From positions 1 to 42,846 of the forward strand of contig JBHJOS010000093.1 of the NCBI GenBank assembly GCA_050329415.1: a DNA stretch of 42,846 nucleotides, given 5' to 3'. This document shows positions 17,536 through 26,865 of this stretch, one piece after another. The notes under the pieces are model-generated. The model searched no databases, was not told the origin of the DNA, and was given only the letters and a program-made list of their open reading frames with translations. How positions within the stretch are numbered: the stretch's first letter is position 1; each line of letters begins with the position of its first letter. The position numbers and the translations under genes are program-made. The DNA comes from JANNOG01 sp050329415. GTDB lineage: Bacteria; Actinomycetota; Actinomycetes; Actinomycetales; JBBAYJ01.

Positions 17536-20500
17536 GTGAGCGTACGGGTCTTCCGGCGACCGCCGCGCGTGGCCCTGCCGCCGCTGCCCCGCGGCGAGGT
17601 CCAGCTCCAGCCGCCACCGAACCTGCCCCGTGGCGGGGGGGCTGGTCAGGCGGCGACCCAGCTCATGTTCTTCCTGCCGATGATGCTCGGCATGGGGGCG
17701 ATGTCGTTCTTCTACATCGGCCGTTCCAGCGCCGCCCTCACGATCGTCTTCGGCGTGCTGTTCGTCGTCCTCATCGTGGGGATGGTGGTGATGGTGATGG
17801 GCCGCGCCGTCGCGGCCAAGAAGGCGGAGATCAACAACGAACGGCGGGACTACCTCCGGTATCTGGCCAACACCCGCAAGCAGGTGCGGCAGACGGCCCT
17901 GGAGCAGCGCCGCGCGCTCCTGCTGGCGCACCCCGAGCCGGAGGGCCTCGTCTCCGTGGTCTCCAGCCCACGGCTCTGGGAGCGCCGGCGCGGTGACCGC
18001 GACGCTCTCCACATGCGGGTGGGCCGCGGGCCGCAGCGGTTGGCGACACCGTTGCTCACCCCGCAGACCGCGCCCCTGGAGGACCTCGACCCGGTCGCCT
18101 CGACCTCCCTGCGGCACTTCGTGCGCGCCTACGCCACCGTGAACGATCTTCCGGTCGCCGTCGCGGCGCGGTCGTTCGCCCAGGTGGTCGTCGAGGGGGA
18201 CCGGGCCGTGGCCCGGGACCTGGCCCGTGCCTGGCTCGCTCACCTCGTCTCCTTCCACTCCCCCGACGACCTGCGGGTGTGCGTGCACGCCGCGCGGGAG
18301 CGGGTGGCGGAGTGGGACTGGCTCAAGTGGGTCCCGCACGCCCAGCACCCGGTCCGCAGCGACGCCGCCGGGCCGGTGCGCCTGTTCTCGGCGTCACTGG
18401 ACGACCTGGTGGACATGCTCGCCACCGACCTCGAGGGCCGCACCCGGTTCGCCCGGGGCGCCACGGCCGGGCTGGAGCACGCGCACCTGGTCGTGGTGCT
18501 GGACGTCGACGGCGTCCGGCACGGCGGGCCGCTGCTGCCCGAGGGCGGCCTCAACGGGGTGACGGTCGTCGACGTCACCGGCACCCTCCCCGAGGGGCCG
18601 GCCGGCTCCGAGCTCCGCCTGGTCGTCGAACCGGAGCGGCTCGGCATCCTCGCCGAGGCGGGGGTTGACTACGTCGGCAAGCCGGACCGTCTCGACGTCG
18701 CCAGCGCGCACGCCTTCGCCCGTCGGCTGGCGCCGATCCAGGTGCCGAGGACCGGTGGTGACGAGTCGTCCCTGACGACGAACCTGGGCCTGCCGGAACT
18801 GCTCGGTCTCGGTGACCCGCGTGCCCTCGACACCGAGGCGACGTGGGCGCCGCGCCCGGCCCGGGACCGGCTCCGGATCCCGGTCGGCCTCGACCCCCGC
18901 GGCCTGCCGGTCGAGCTGGACCTCAAGGAGTCCGCGGAGGGCGGGATGGGTCCGCACGGGCTCGTCATCGGGGCCACCGGGTCGGGCAAGAGCGAGCTGC
19001 TGCGCACCCTGGTCATCGGGCTGGCGGCCACCCACAGCTCCCAGACCCTGAACTTCGTGCTGGTCGACTTCAAGGGCGGCGCGACGTTCGCCGGCCTGTC
19101 GACGCTGCCGCACACCTCGGCGGTCATCACCAACCTGGCGGACGACCTCGCCCTCGTCGACCGGATGCGGGAGGCGCTGCAGGGGGAGCTGATCCGCCGG
19201 CAGGAGCTGCTCAAGGCCACCGGCAACTACGCCTCGGCCCGGGACTACGAGCGGGCGCGGGAGGCGGGCGCCGCGCTCGACCCCCTGCCGACCCTGCTGG
19301 TCTTCATCGACGAGTTCAGCGAGCTGCTGTCGAACAAGCCGGACTTCATCGAGGTCTTCGTCATGATCGGGAGGCTCGGCCGGAGCCTCGGCGTGCACCT
19401 GCTGCTGGCGTCCCAGCGCCTCGACGAGGGACGGTTGCGCGGTCTGGACAGCCACCTCAGCTACCGGGTCGGGCTGCGGACCTTCTCGGCGGGCGAGAGC
19501 CGCACCGTGCTCGGCGTCCCGGACGCCTACGAGCTGCCGCCGGTCCCCGGATCCGCCTTCCTCAAGGCGGACACGGCGACGCTGATCCGGTTCAAGGCCG
19601 CCTACGTGTCCGGGGTGCTGCCCGAGGAGGGGACCTCGAACGCCGTCGCGAGCGTCCCCGCGGTGCGCCGGGTCGTGCCGTTCGGGTTCTCCCGGGCCGA
19701 TGAGGACCTCTCCGAAGCCTCCGAGCCGGAGTCCGACGGCGATCCCGCGGTGCGCCCCCTCGGGCGGACGGTGCTGGACGCGATGGTGAGCCGGCTCGAA
19801 GGCCAGGGTCCCGCCGCGCACCAGGTCTGGCTGCCGCCGCTGGGCGACCCGCCCAGCCTGGACCGGATGCTGCCGCCGCTGGGGGTCGACGCGGTCCGCG
19901 GGCTCTGCCCGGCGGGCTGGCCCGGCAACTACAAGCTGTCGGTGCCCGTGGGCATCGTCGACAAGCCGTTCGAACAGCGTCGCGACCTGCTGTGGGCCAA
20001 CCTGGCCGGCGCCGCCGGGAACGCGATCGTGGTCGGGGCGCCCCGCAGCGGCCGCAGCACGATGCTGCGGACGCTGGTCGCCAGCCTCGCCCTCACCCAC
20101 ACCCCGACCGAGGTCCAGGTCTACTGCCTCGACTTCGGGGGTGGCGCACTGGCCACGCTGGCCGACCTGCCGCACGTGGGCTCGGTGGCCACCAGGCGGG
20201 ACGAGGAGCGCTGCCGGGGGACCGTCGCCCAGCTCATGGCGCTGCTGGAACGCCGGGAACGCGAGTTCCCCGCGAGCGGGATCGACTCGATGACGACCTT
20301 CCGCGGCCGGTACGCCGGTTCCGGCGACGGCAGCGGCTACGGCGACGTCTTCCTCGTCGTCGACGGGTGGCTCACCCTGCGGCAGGAGTACGAGAACCTG
20401 GAGGAGGCGGTGACGACGCTGGCCGCCCGGGGCCTCGGGTACGGCATCCACGTGGTGCTGTCGGCGAACCGCTGGATGGACGTGCGGCCGGCGCTGCGCG

Positions 20501-21501
20501 ACACCATCGCGACCCGCTTCGAGCTTCGCCTCGGCGAGCCGTCCGACTCGGAGATGGACCGCCGGGCCGCGGTCAACGTGCCGGCCGACTCCCCCGGGCG
20601 TGGGCTCGGGCCGGACAAGCGGCACTTCCTCACCGCCCTGCCGCGGATCGACGGCCGGGCCACGGTGGCCGACCTGGCCGACGGCGTCCGGCAGCTGGTG
20701 ACGGCGGTGGCCGAGGCGTGGGCCGGGGAACCGGCGCCCCGGGTGTCCCTGCTGCCGCGGCGCCTCGACCCGGCGCAGCTGCCGCCGCCGGATCCGGCGG
20801 TACCCACCAGAGTGGCCATCGGGCAGGTCGAGCAGGGCCTCGAACCGGCCGTGCTCGATTTCGGAACCGAGCCGCACCTGCTCGTCTACGGCGACGGTGA
20901 GTCCGGCAAGACCGGCCTGCTGCGGCTGCTCGCCGGTCGCCTCACGGCCGTGGCGCCGCCGGAGCGCATCCGCCTGCTCGTCGCCGACTACCGCCGCGGC
21001 CTGGTCGACGTCTCGTCGGGTCCCCACGTCGTCGGCTACGGGGGGACCCAGCCCACCCTCGGCTCGATGGTGGCCGAGGTGGCCGAGGCGATGCGCAAGC
21101 GCCTGCCCGGGCCGGAGGTCACCGCCGCCCAGCTGCGCGAGCGGAACTGGTGGACCGGGCCGGAACTCTTCGTCCTGGTCGACGACTACGAACTCATCTC
21201 GGGTGCGGCCAGCAACCCGCTCGCCCCCCTGGTGGAGTTCCTGCCCCAGGCCCGGGACATCGGCCTGCATCTCGTCGTGACGCGCCGCTCCGGCGGTGCC
21301 GGACGGGCTCACTTCGACCCGCTCCTGGGCCGGTTGCGCGAGGTCGGCAGCATGGGCCTGGTGCTCTCGGGTCACAAGGAGGAGGGCGTGCTCATCGGTG
21401 ACGTCAAGCCCGGTCCGCAGCCGCCGGGCCGCGGTTGGCTCGTCCGTCGCCGGGAAGGGGCACAGCTAGTCCAGCTGGCCTGGGCGCCGCCGCCGGACTG
21501 A
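17536..21501 (+). CDS. eccC: type VII secretion ATPase EccC (fused EccCa-EccCb)
   Basis: A 1321-residue FtsK/SpoIIIE-family motor from GTG 17536, with GGAGAG upstream. Order: the EccC N-terminus (PPRVALPPLPRGEVQLQPPP), two transmembrane helices (~37-90), a DUF-type stalk/ATPase, then three RecA-like ATPase domains. Domain 1 has GATGSGKS (479-486) and Walker B LLVFIDEFSELL. Domain 2 has GAPRSGRS (834-841), where the P-loop Lys is Arg840, and VFLVVDGW. Domain 3 has GDGESGKT (1119-1126) and LFVLVDDY. EccC recognises YxxxD/E signals on Esx pairs through the last domain and drives export. EccCa and EccCb are one chain, as in most actinobacteria outside ESX-1. A degenerate second domain is common in the family. 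EsxB/EsxA-like genes follow at 240 bases. Confidence 0.96.
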   Translation: MSVRVFRRPPRVALPPLPRGEVQLQPPPNLPRGGGAGQAATQLMFFLPMMLGMGAMSFFYIGRSSAALTIVFGVLFVVLIVGMVVMVMGRAVAAKKAEINNERRDYLRYLANTRKQVRQTALEQRRALLLAHPEPEGLVSVVSSPRLWERRRGDRDALHMRVGRGPQRLATPLLTPQTAPLEDLDPVASTSLRHFVRAYATVNDLPVAVAARSFAQVVVEGDRAVARDLARAWLAHLVSFHSPDDLRVCVHAARERVAEWDWLKWVPHAQHPVRSDAAGPVRLFSASLDDLVDMLATDLEGRTRFARGATAGLEHAHLVVVLDVDGVRHGGPLLPEGGLNGVTVVDVTGTLPEGPAGSELRLVVEPERLGILAEAGVDYVGKPDRLDVASAHAFARRLAPIQVPRTGGDESSLTTNLGLPELLGLGDPRALDTEATWAPRPARDRLRIPVGLDPRGLPVELDLKESAEGGMGPHGLVIGATGSGKSELLRTLVIGLAATHSSQTLNFVLVDFKGGATFAGLSTLPHTSAVITNLADDLALVDRMREALQGELIRRQELLKATGNYASARDYERAREAGAALDPLPTLLVFIDEFSELLSNKPDFIEVFVMIGRLGRSLGVHLLLASQRLDEGRLRGLDSHLSYRVGLRTFSAGESRTVLGVPDAYELPPVPGSAFLKADTATLIRFKAAYVSGVLPEEGTSNAVASVPAVRRVVPFGFSRADEDLSEASEPESDGDPAVRPLGRTVLDAMVSRLEGQGPAAHQVWLPPLGDPPSLDRMLPPLGVDAVRGLCPAGWPGNYKLSVPVGIVDKPFEQRRDLLWANLAGAAGNAIVVGAPRSGRSTMLRTLVASLALTHTPTEVQVYCLDFGGGALATLADLPHVGSVATRRDEERCRGTVAQLMALLERREREFPASGIDSMTTFRGRYAGSGDGSGYGDVFLVVDGWLTLRQEYENLEEAVTTLAARGLGYGIHVVLSANRWMDVRPALRDTIATRFELRLGEPSDSEMDRRAAVNVPADSPGRGLGPDKRHFLTALPRIDGRATVADLADGVRQLVTAVAEAWAGEPAPRVSLLPRRLDPAQLPPPDPAVPTRVAIGQVEQGLEPAVLDFGTEPHLLVYGDGESGKTGLLRLLAGRLTAVAPPERIRLLVADYRRGLVDVSSGPHVVGYGGTQPTLGSMVAEVAEAMRKRLPGPEVTAAQLRERNWWTGPELFVLVDDYELISGAASNPLAPLVEFLPQARDIGLHLVVTRRSGGAGRAHFDPLLGRLREVGSMGLVLSGHKEEGVLIGDVKPGPQPPGRGWLVRRREGAQLVQLAWAPPPD

Positions 21502-21529
21502 CCGCCACCCCGGTCGGGCGTGGCTGGTC

Positions 21530-21549
21530 GTTGGGCACTACGGCCCAAC
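21530..21549. promoter_or_regulatory. hairpin after eccC
   Basis: GTTGGGC-ACTACG-GCCCAAC is a perfect 7-bp stem with a 6-base loop, 29 bases after the eccC stop. No U-tract follows, so it is either a weak or factor-assisted terminator or an operator ahead of the esx genes. The rest of the 239-base gap shows no gene. Confidence 0.4.
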
Positions 21550-21595
21550 CAGGTCAGGTAGTTCTGGGGTGCGAACCGGGATTCACCGGGACATA

Positions 21596-21608
21596 GCGTG
21601 AGTCACGC
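21596..21608. promoter_or_regulatory. 13-bp palindrome upstream of esx genes
   Basis: GCGTGA-G-TCACGC is a perfect palindrome 132 bases upstream of the EsxB-like start and inside the only sizeable gap before the plus-strand substrate run. It is a candidate regulator site; no protein can be named. Confidence 0.35.
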
Positions 21609-21740
21609 GCTGCGGTGGGGTTCGACCCCGCGGGACGAGGCTCCGACCCCTCGCTCCCACGTGGTCGACCCCCCGCAGCGCGATCCTCTCGCTCGCGGCG
21701 TGCCGGTTGCCGGATGCCGCCCCACGGAAGGCCATCGACC

Positions 21741-22064
21741 ATGTCCGGTCAGTACGAGATCACACAGGGGGACGCCCGCACCGCAGTGCAGGCGTTCGAC
21801 CAGAACGCGGCCGACATCAAGGCCGTCATGAACCGGGGCTACTCCGAGTGCCAGGCGGCGCTGTCGAACTACAAGGGTGCCCAGGCCGACATGTTCTGGC
21901 GGATCCTCAGCCAGATCGGAACCGAGATGCACAACATCAGCAAGGAACTCGACGTCCAGGGCCAGCTCGTCCACGCCGCGTCCGCGACCTACACCGGCGG
22001 GGACGAGGAGGTCGCCTCGCTCTACCAGGGCGTCGGCGGCAACATCGGCGCCGCCCTCTCCTGA
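21741..22064 (+). CDS. WXG100-family protein, EsxB (CFP-10)-like
   Basis: A 107-residue T7SS substrate from ATG 21741, with GGAAGG at some distance upstream. It is a helical hairpin: helix 1 ~10-40 (RTAVQAFDQNAADIKAVMNR), turn, helix 2 ~47-80. The turn reads YKG (44-46) in place of WxG, although a Trp occurs nine residues later (DMFWRIL). After helix 2 comes YTGGD (84-88), the YxxxD secretion signal that marks the EsxB-type member of a pair. It is followed 56 bases later by the EsxA-like gene, so the two should form the standard four-helix heterodimer exported by EccC. The C-terminal tail LYQGVGGNIGAALS is flexible, as in EsxB. Confidence 0.88.
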   Translation: MSGQYEITQGDARTAVQAFDQNAADIKAVMNRGYSECQAALSNYKGAQADMFWRILSQIGTEMHNISKELDVQGQLVHAASATYTGGDEEVASLYQGVGGNIGAALS

Positions 22065-22120
22065 CGGATCCGACTCCAGCAGATCGTCCGCCATCCGGCG
22101 TCACCTCAGAAGGGATCACC

Positions 22121-22423
22121 ATGGGTTCGGAACACATCGCCGTCAACTTCGGGGCGCTCGACTCGGCGCGCGCCTCGATGACCACGATGCAGCGGGACTT
22201 CAACACCAACCAGGAGGAGATGGCTTCGGGCATCGCGCCGCTCCGCAACGTGTGGGTCGTCTCGGGCAGCGAGGCGGCACAGCTCTACGACCAGTCCACC
22301 AACAAGATCAACCAGCACGAGACCAACATGATCCAGCTGATCAACGAGTTCTCCCGCCGGGTCGACGAGGCGCGGGCCCGCCAGATCGCGATGGAGAACA
22401 GCATCGCCGCCAGCTTCGGCTGA
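22121..22423 (+). CDS. WXG100-family protein, EsxA (ESAT-6)-like
   Basis: A 100-residue hairpin from ATG 22121, with AGAAGGGAT upstream. Helix 1 runs ~13-40, helix 2 from ~50 to 95. The turn WVVSGSEAAQLYDQ (45 onwards) aligns with WGGSGSEAYQ of ESAT-6, which identifies the EsxA side of the pair; the third residue of the WxG motif is Val47 rather than Gly. There is no YxxxD near the C-terminus, again the EsxA pattern, so export should depend on the upstream EsxB-like partner. The end, RQIAMENSIAASFG, lacks a long tail. Confidence 0.88.
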   Translation: MGSEHIAVNFGALDSARASMTTMQRDFNTNQEEMASGIAPLRNVWVVSGSEAAQLYDQSTNKINQHETNMIQLINEFSRRVDEARARQIAMENSIAASFG

Positions 22424-22459
22424 CAGCGGCCCGGGCGACGGTCGGAGCGAGGAGTCATC

Positions 22460-22813
22460 ATGGTCGCCACGAGCGGCAGCGACGCGAGGACTGCAGGTGC
22501 GTCCTATGAGACGCACCTGCAGTCGCTGCGTGATTTCGCCGAGGAAGTTCGGCATCAGATCTCGGCCCTGGCCGCGACGAAGGAGGCCGTCGAGGGGCTC
22601 GCGGCGCACGCCGTGCTCCTGGGCCACTTCCTCGAGGCGGACCTCTTGCTGGAGCGGCACGGGGAGGCCCTGGCGCAGGTGCGTGCCCTGCTGGTGGGGA
22701 TCGAGAAGGCTCTCGGCTTCGCCGAGCAGGTCACCGACGTCGTGGCCAACAGCTACGAGCGTGAGGACCTCGAGACGGCGGCGCTGTTCAGCGGGGCGAG
22801 GGCAGAGGCATGA
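22460..22813 (+). CDS. small helical YxxxD protein, PE-like partner
   Basis: A 117-residue protein from ATG 22460, with GAGGAG 5 bases before. It is predicted to be two long helices (ETHLQSLRDFAEEVRHQISA and ERHGEALAQVRALLVGIEKA) and ends with YEREDLETAALF, a YxxxD signal at 99-103. The stop overlaps the next start (ATGA), so expression is coupled to the WQG-containing protein. By arrangement and features this is the PE-like half of a PE/PPE-type couple, although sequence likeness to PE proteins is weak. No enzymatic motif is seen. It may instead be an ESX-specific chaperone-like subunit. Confidence 0.7.
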   Translation: MVATSGSDARTAGASYETHLQSLRDFAEEVRHQISALAATKEAVEGLAAHAVLLGHFLEADLLLERHGEALAQVRALLVGIEKALGFAEQVTDVVANSYEREDLETAALFSGARAEA

Positions 22814-24132
22814 CGCGCGCCCCCCTCACCAACTTCGCGGCCTACCCCCATGAGGAGCTGGTCCGGATGCTGCGCGCGGGCGAGGTCCACTCGGTGCGCG
22901 AGGCCGGGGACGCGTGGCGGCGGGTCAGCCGCTCGCTGGTGGAACTCGCCGACTCGGTGCAGACCGAGCTGCTGCGGTTCTCCCCGATGTGGCAGGGGGG
23001 CGCAGCGGACCAGTACAAGATCATGATGATCGAGTTCGTCGAGGGGGTGGACACGTCGGCGGAGCTCCTGGCGTCGGTCCGGGACCTCACGTACTCCGCT
23101 GCCGACGCCCTGCATCGGGCGCAGCAGGAGATGCCCGCGGCGGTCGCGGTCCCGGCGCTGAGCGGGATCGCCAGTGCTCTGGCGCTCGGGCCGTCGACGG
23201 CGGGGACCGCCCTGTGGGACGGGCTGTCGCCTGATCAGCAGGCGTCCGTCGCCGAGGAGTTCCGGAGTCACCGCAGTGCCGGGGAGGCGGCCGGGGCGGC
23301 CCACTCCGAAGCCGTGGCCATCATGAACGAGCTCGCGGTCCACGACCTGGAAGTGGAGGACTCGATGCCGGCCCTGCCGGTCGCGGCCGAACCGCCGCCG
23401 GTGCCGGACGACACGACGGCTGCCACGGCCGTCGCGACCTCCTTGAGCACGACGGACTCCCCCATCCCGGGTGCCCTGCCCACGGTCGACGCCAGCCCGG
23501 TCGCGTCCGGCACCACCGTGCCGGTGATCGGGGATCGGGACGAGCCGGGACCGTCCCTGTTCGGGGACATGTACGCGGCCGGGGCACTGGCGGCGAGCGC
23601 CGCGGTCCTCGGCCGGTTCCGGCTGGGGGCGAACTGGCTGACCAATCGACGGGAGGCCAAGGCGGGCACCGGCACCGGCACCGGCACCGGGACGGGCACC
23701 GGCACCGGCGCCACCGGGGCCGGCGCGACGCCTCCGCCGAGCGGGGCGGGTCTCGGCAGCGGTGGCGTCGGCAGCGGTGGCGTCGGCTCCGGTGGCGTCA
23801 TCGGGGGGACGGTCGAACCACGCGTGGCGAACCCGGTCCTCACCGGCGGCGGCGTCGGCTCGGGGGCGGCCGCGAGTGCCGCGCCGGGCCTGGTCGCACC
23901 CGGGAGCGTCGCGGTCGGGGGCACCGGCGGCGGGACCGGCACCGGCATGGGAATGGGCATGGTCCCGCCGATGGTCCCGCCGATGGGAGGCGCCGAGGGC
24001 GCCGGCATGCAGCGGCGGATCCCGCCGTGGCTGGTGGAGACGGAGCCGGTGTTCGGCGAGGCGGTGCCGGTGACGCCCTCGGTCATCGGCGCCGAGCCGG
24101 AGGACCCGCGCCCCCGCCGCCCGATGGCCTGA
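22810..24132 (+). CDS. PPE-like T7SS substrate with low-complexity linker
   Basis: A 440-residue protein from ATG 22810, overlapping the previous stop. Residues ~10-185 are a helical PPE/WXG-like domain with the turn MWQGGAADQYK (WQG at 61-63). A variable Pro/Ala/Thr linker follows, then a Gly-Thr run at about 286-298 and SGGVG repeats, and a Met/Pro stretch (GMGMGMVPPMVPPM). The last ~40 residues, RIPPWLVETEPVFGEAVPVT, form the conserved tail of actinobacterial PPE-domain proteins. The N-terminal domain should pair with the upstream YxxxD protein for EccC-dependent export. No EspG chaperone gene is present in the window. The low-complexity middle is likely an exposed spacer. Confidence 0.78.
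   Translation: MTRAPLTNFAAYPHEELVRMLRAGEVHSVREAGDAWRRVSRSLVELADSVQTELLRFSPMWQGGAADQYKIMMIEFVEGVDTSAELLASVRDLTYSAADALHRAQQEMPAAVAVPALSGIASALALGPSTAGTALWDGLSPDQQASVAEEFRSHRSAGEAAGAAHSEAVAIMNELAVHDLEVEDSMPALPVAAEPPPVPDDTTAATAVATSLSTTDSPIPGALPTVDASPVASGTTVPVIGDRDEPGPSLFGDMYAAGALAASAAVLGRFRLGANWLTNRREAKAGTGTGTGTGTGTGTGATGAGATPPPSGAGLGSGGVGSGGVGSGGVIGGTVEPRVANPVLTGGGVGSGAAASAAPGLVAPGSVAVGGTGGGTGTGMGMGMVPPMVPPMGGAEGAGMQRRIPPWLVETEPVFGEAVPVTPSVIGAEPEDPRPRRPMA
23664..23709 (+). repeat. GGCACC-type hexanucleotide array
   Basis: Near-perfect GGCACC units encode a Gly-Thr dipeptide run in the PPE-like gene, followed at 23757-23798 by GGTGGCGTC-type units encoding SGGVG repeats. Both can change length in frame. 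Confidence 0.9.
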
Positions 24133-24156
24133 CCCGACGCGACGGGCCCGGCCTCG

Positions 24157-26865
24157 ATGGACGTCAAGCTGACCACCCGCAGCCACGAGGCGCTGACCGC
24201 CGCCTCGCAGCGGGCGGCCGCGGGGGGCCGGCGCCATGTCGAGCCGGCGCACCTGCTGGCCGCTCTCCTGACCGACGAGGGCGGGCTGGCGGTCGCGCTG
24301 CTCCGGTCGGCCGGGCTCGACGCGGAGGGAGTCCGGCGGGCGGCGAACGCCCTGGTCGACCGCCTGCCGTCCGCCGCCGTCGACGTCGACGGCCCACCCA
24401 CCCTGGGCCGCGGTGCGTTCGACGCGCTGGCGCTGGCCAGCGAGGTCGCCCAGGCCCGGGGTCAGGAGTACATCTCCGCCGATCACATCCTGGTGGGGCT
24501 GGCCGGACGGCGCACGCCCGCGGGTCCGGCCGATGTGCTCGATCTCCTGGGCTCCTTCGGTGCGACCGGAGAAGTCCTCGCCTCGGCCCTGGCCGCGCCG
24601 CCCGGGGATCCGGTGTCCGCGGCAGAGCCCGAGCCGACGCCCGCGCCGGGCCTGGAGGCCTACGGCACCGACCTGACCGAGCGGGCTCGCAACGGCCTGC
24701 TCGACCCGGTCGTGGGACGAGACGCCGAGGTCCGCCGGGTCGTGCAGGTACTGAGCCGTCGGACGAAGAACAACCCGGTGCTCATCGGCGAGCCGGGGGT
24801 CGGCAAGACGGCCGTGGTCGAAGGGCTGGCCCAGCGGATCGTGGCCGGCGACGTGCCCGAGTCGCTGCGCGGCAAGCGGCTGGTCAGCCTCGACCTGGGC
24901 GCCATGGTCGCCGGAGCCAAGTACCGCGGCGACTTCGAGCAGCGACTCAAGGGTGTCGTGGCGGAGATCCAGGCCTCGCAGGGCCGGGTCGTGGCGTTCC
25001 TCGACGAACTGCACACGGTGGTCGGGGCGGGCGCCGGCGGCGACGGCGCGATGGACGCGGGCAACCTGCTCAAGCCGCTGCTGGCGCGGGGCGAGCTCCG
25101 CCTGGTCGGGGCCACCACACCGGACGAGTTCCGGGACCACATCGAGAAGGACCCCGCCCTGGAGCGCCGCTTCCAGCAGGTCCACATCGGAGAGCCGAGC
25201 GTCGAGGACACCATCGGCATCCTGCGGGGTCTCAAGGAGCGGTACGAGGCCCACCACAAGGTGACCCTCTCCGACGCCGCGCTGGTCGCCGCCGCCACGC
25301 TCTCCCAGCGCTACGTCAGCGGGCGCCAGCTGCCGGACAAGGCGATCGACCTCGTGGACGAGGCGGCGTCGCGCCTGCGAATGGAGATCGACTCCGCACC
25401 GGAGGAGATCGATGCGCTGCGTCGGCAGATGGACCGCCTCCGCCTGGAGGAGCTGGCGCTGGCCCGCGAAACGGACGTTGCCAGCCGGGGCCGCCTGGAG
25501 CGGCTGCGAGCCGACCTCGCGGACCGGGGGGAGCAACTGTCCGCCCTGACGGCTCGCTGGGCGGCGGAGAAGGCCGGCCTCGACCGCGTGGGGGGGCTGC
25601 GGGAGCACCTGGACGGGCTGCGGACGGCGTTCGAGCGGGCCTATCGCGAGGGTGACTGGGGGACCGCCTCCCGCCTGCAGCACCAGGAGATCCCGGCGGT
25701 CGAGCGCGCGCTAGAGAGCGCCTCCGCGCAGGCGCACGGACCCGCGGCGATGATCTCGGAAGAGGTGGGACCGGACGACGTGGCCGAGGTCATCGCGACG
25801 TGGACGGGCATCCCGGCCGGCCGCCTGCTGGAGGGCGAGACCGAGAAGCTGCTCCGGATGGAGGGTGCCCTCGGGCAGCGCATCATCGGTCAGATCGAGG
25901 CCGTCACGGCGGTCTCGTTCGCGGTCCGCCGGTCCCGAGCCGGGGTGTCGGACCCGGACCGGCCGACGGGGTCCTTCCTCTTCCTGGGCCCGAGCGGGGT
26001 GGGCAAGACCGAGCTGGCGAAGGCGCTGGCGGATTTCCTGTTCGATGACGAGCGGGCGATGGTTCGTCTGGACATGAGTGAGTACGGGGAGAAGCACTCG
26101 GTGGCGCGGTTGATCGGGGCTCCGCCGGGGTACGTGGGGTACGAGTCCGGGGGCCAGCTCACCGAGGCGGTGCGGCGGCGGCCGTACAGCGTGGTGCTGC
26201 TCGACGAGGTGGAGAAGGCGCACCCGGAGGTGTTCGACGTCCTGCTCCAGGTCCTCGACGACGGTCGGCTCACCGACGGGCAGGGCCGCACCGTCGACTT
26301 CCGCAGCACCATCCTCGTGCTCACCTCCAACCTCGGCAGTCACGTCCTGTTCGACCCGGCCGTGCCGGACGGCGACCGGAAGACTCGCGTGCTGGACGTC
26401 GTGAGGTCGGCGTTCAAGCCGGAGTTCCTCAACCGGCTCGACGAGATGATCCTCTTCGCTCCGCTGAGCCCGTCCGAGCTGTCCCGGATCGTCGACCTCA
26501 TGGTGGATCAGCTCGCCGGGCGGCTCACCGACCGTCGGCTCACGTTGCAGGTCACGGCCGCGGCCCGGGAGTGGCTGGCGCAGCAGGGCTTCGATCCCGC
26601 CTACGGGGCCCGGCCGTTGCGCCGCCTCGTCCAGCGGGAGATCGGTGACCGGTTGGCCACCGGGCTGCTCGACGGCTCGGTCCGGGACGACGACCTGGTC
26701 GTGATCGACCTCGTCGACGGGCCGGTCCCGATCCACGGGGCTGTGCCCCCGGACGTCGACGCGGAGGCCGATGCGGGGGGCGACACGGCTGGGCTTGCCC
26801 TGCGTGTGGTCCGCCCCGAGGCCGACATCCCGGAGCAGACCCCGGTCGGATCACGAGGGGTGTAG
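24157..26865 (+). CDS. ClpB-like AAA+ unfoldase, T7SS-embedded paralogue
   Basis: A 902-residue Hsp100 protein from ATG 24157 (MDVKLTTRSHEA), 24 bases after the PPE-like gene and so in the substrate operon. Architecture matches the copy at 6988: Clp N repeats (1-~150, more diverged), AAA-1 with GEPGVGKT near 211 and pore AKYRGDFE, a middle coiled coil (~411-530), and AAA-2 with GPSGVGKT near 611 and GYVGYE. All Walker and pore residues are intact, so it should be an active unfoldase. It differs by a ~40-residue acidic C-terminal extension (VPPDVDAEADAGGDTAG). No HAIR element precedes it. Since EccA, the usual AAA+ protein of ESX loci, is absent, this paralogue may remodel substrates or dismantle complexes for the T7SS; that role is inference. 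Confidence 0.88.
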   Translation: MDVKLTTRSHEALTAASQRAAAGGRRHVEPAHLLAALLTDEGGLAVALLRSAGLDAEGVRRAANALVDRLPSAAVDVDGPPTLGRGAFDALALASEVAQARGQEYISADHILVGLAGRRTPAGPADVLDLLGSFGATGEVLASALAAPPGDPVSAAEPEPTPAPGLEAYGTDLTERARNGLLDPVVGRDAEVRRVVQVLSRRTKNNPVLIGEPGVGKTAVVEGLAQRIVAGDVPESLRGKRLVSLDLGAMVAGAKYRGDFEQRLKGVVAEIQASQGRVVAFLDELHTVVGAGAGGDGAMDAGNLLKPLLARGELRLVGATTPDEFRDHIEKDPALERRFQQVHIGEPSVEDTIGILRGLKERYEAHHKVTLSDAALVAAATLSQRYVSGRQLPDKAIDLVDEAASRLRMEIDSAPEEIDALRRQMDRLRLEELALARETDVASRGRLERLRADLADRGEQLSALTARWAAEKAGLDRVGGLREHLDGLRTAFERAYREGDWGTASRLQHQEIPAVERALESASAQAHGPAAMISEEVGPDDVAEVIATWTGIPAGRLLEGETEKLLRMEGALGQRIIGQIEAVTAVSFAVRRSRAGVSDPDRPTGSFLFLGPSGVGKTELAKALADFLFDDERAMVRLDMSEYGEKHSVARLIGAPPGYVGYESGGQLTEAVRRRPYSVVLLDEVEKAHPEVFDVLLQVLDDGRLTDGQGRTVDFRSTILVLTSNLGSHVLFDPAVPDGDRKTRVLDVVRSAFKPEFLNRLDEMILFAPLSPSELSRIVDLMVDQLAGRLTDRRLTLQVTAAAREWLAQQGFDPAYGARPLRRLVQREIGDRLATGLLDGSVRDDDLVVIDLVDGPVPIHGAVPPDVDAEADAGGDTAGLALRVVRPEADIPEQTPVGSRGV

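Noticed and set aside
18394..21375. 993-codon antisense frame across eccC
   Set aside because: Antisense shadow; EccC motifs are intact on the plus strand and the minus product is low-complexity.
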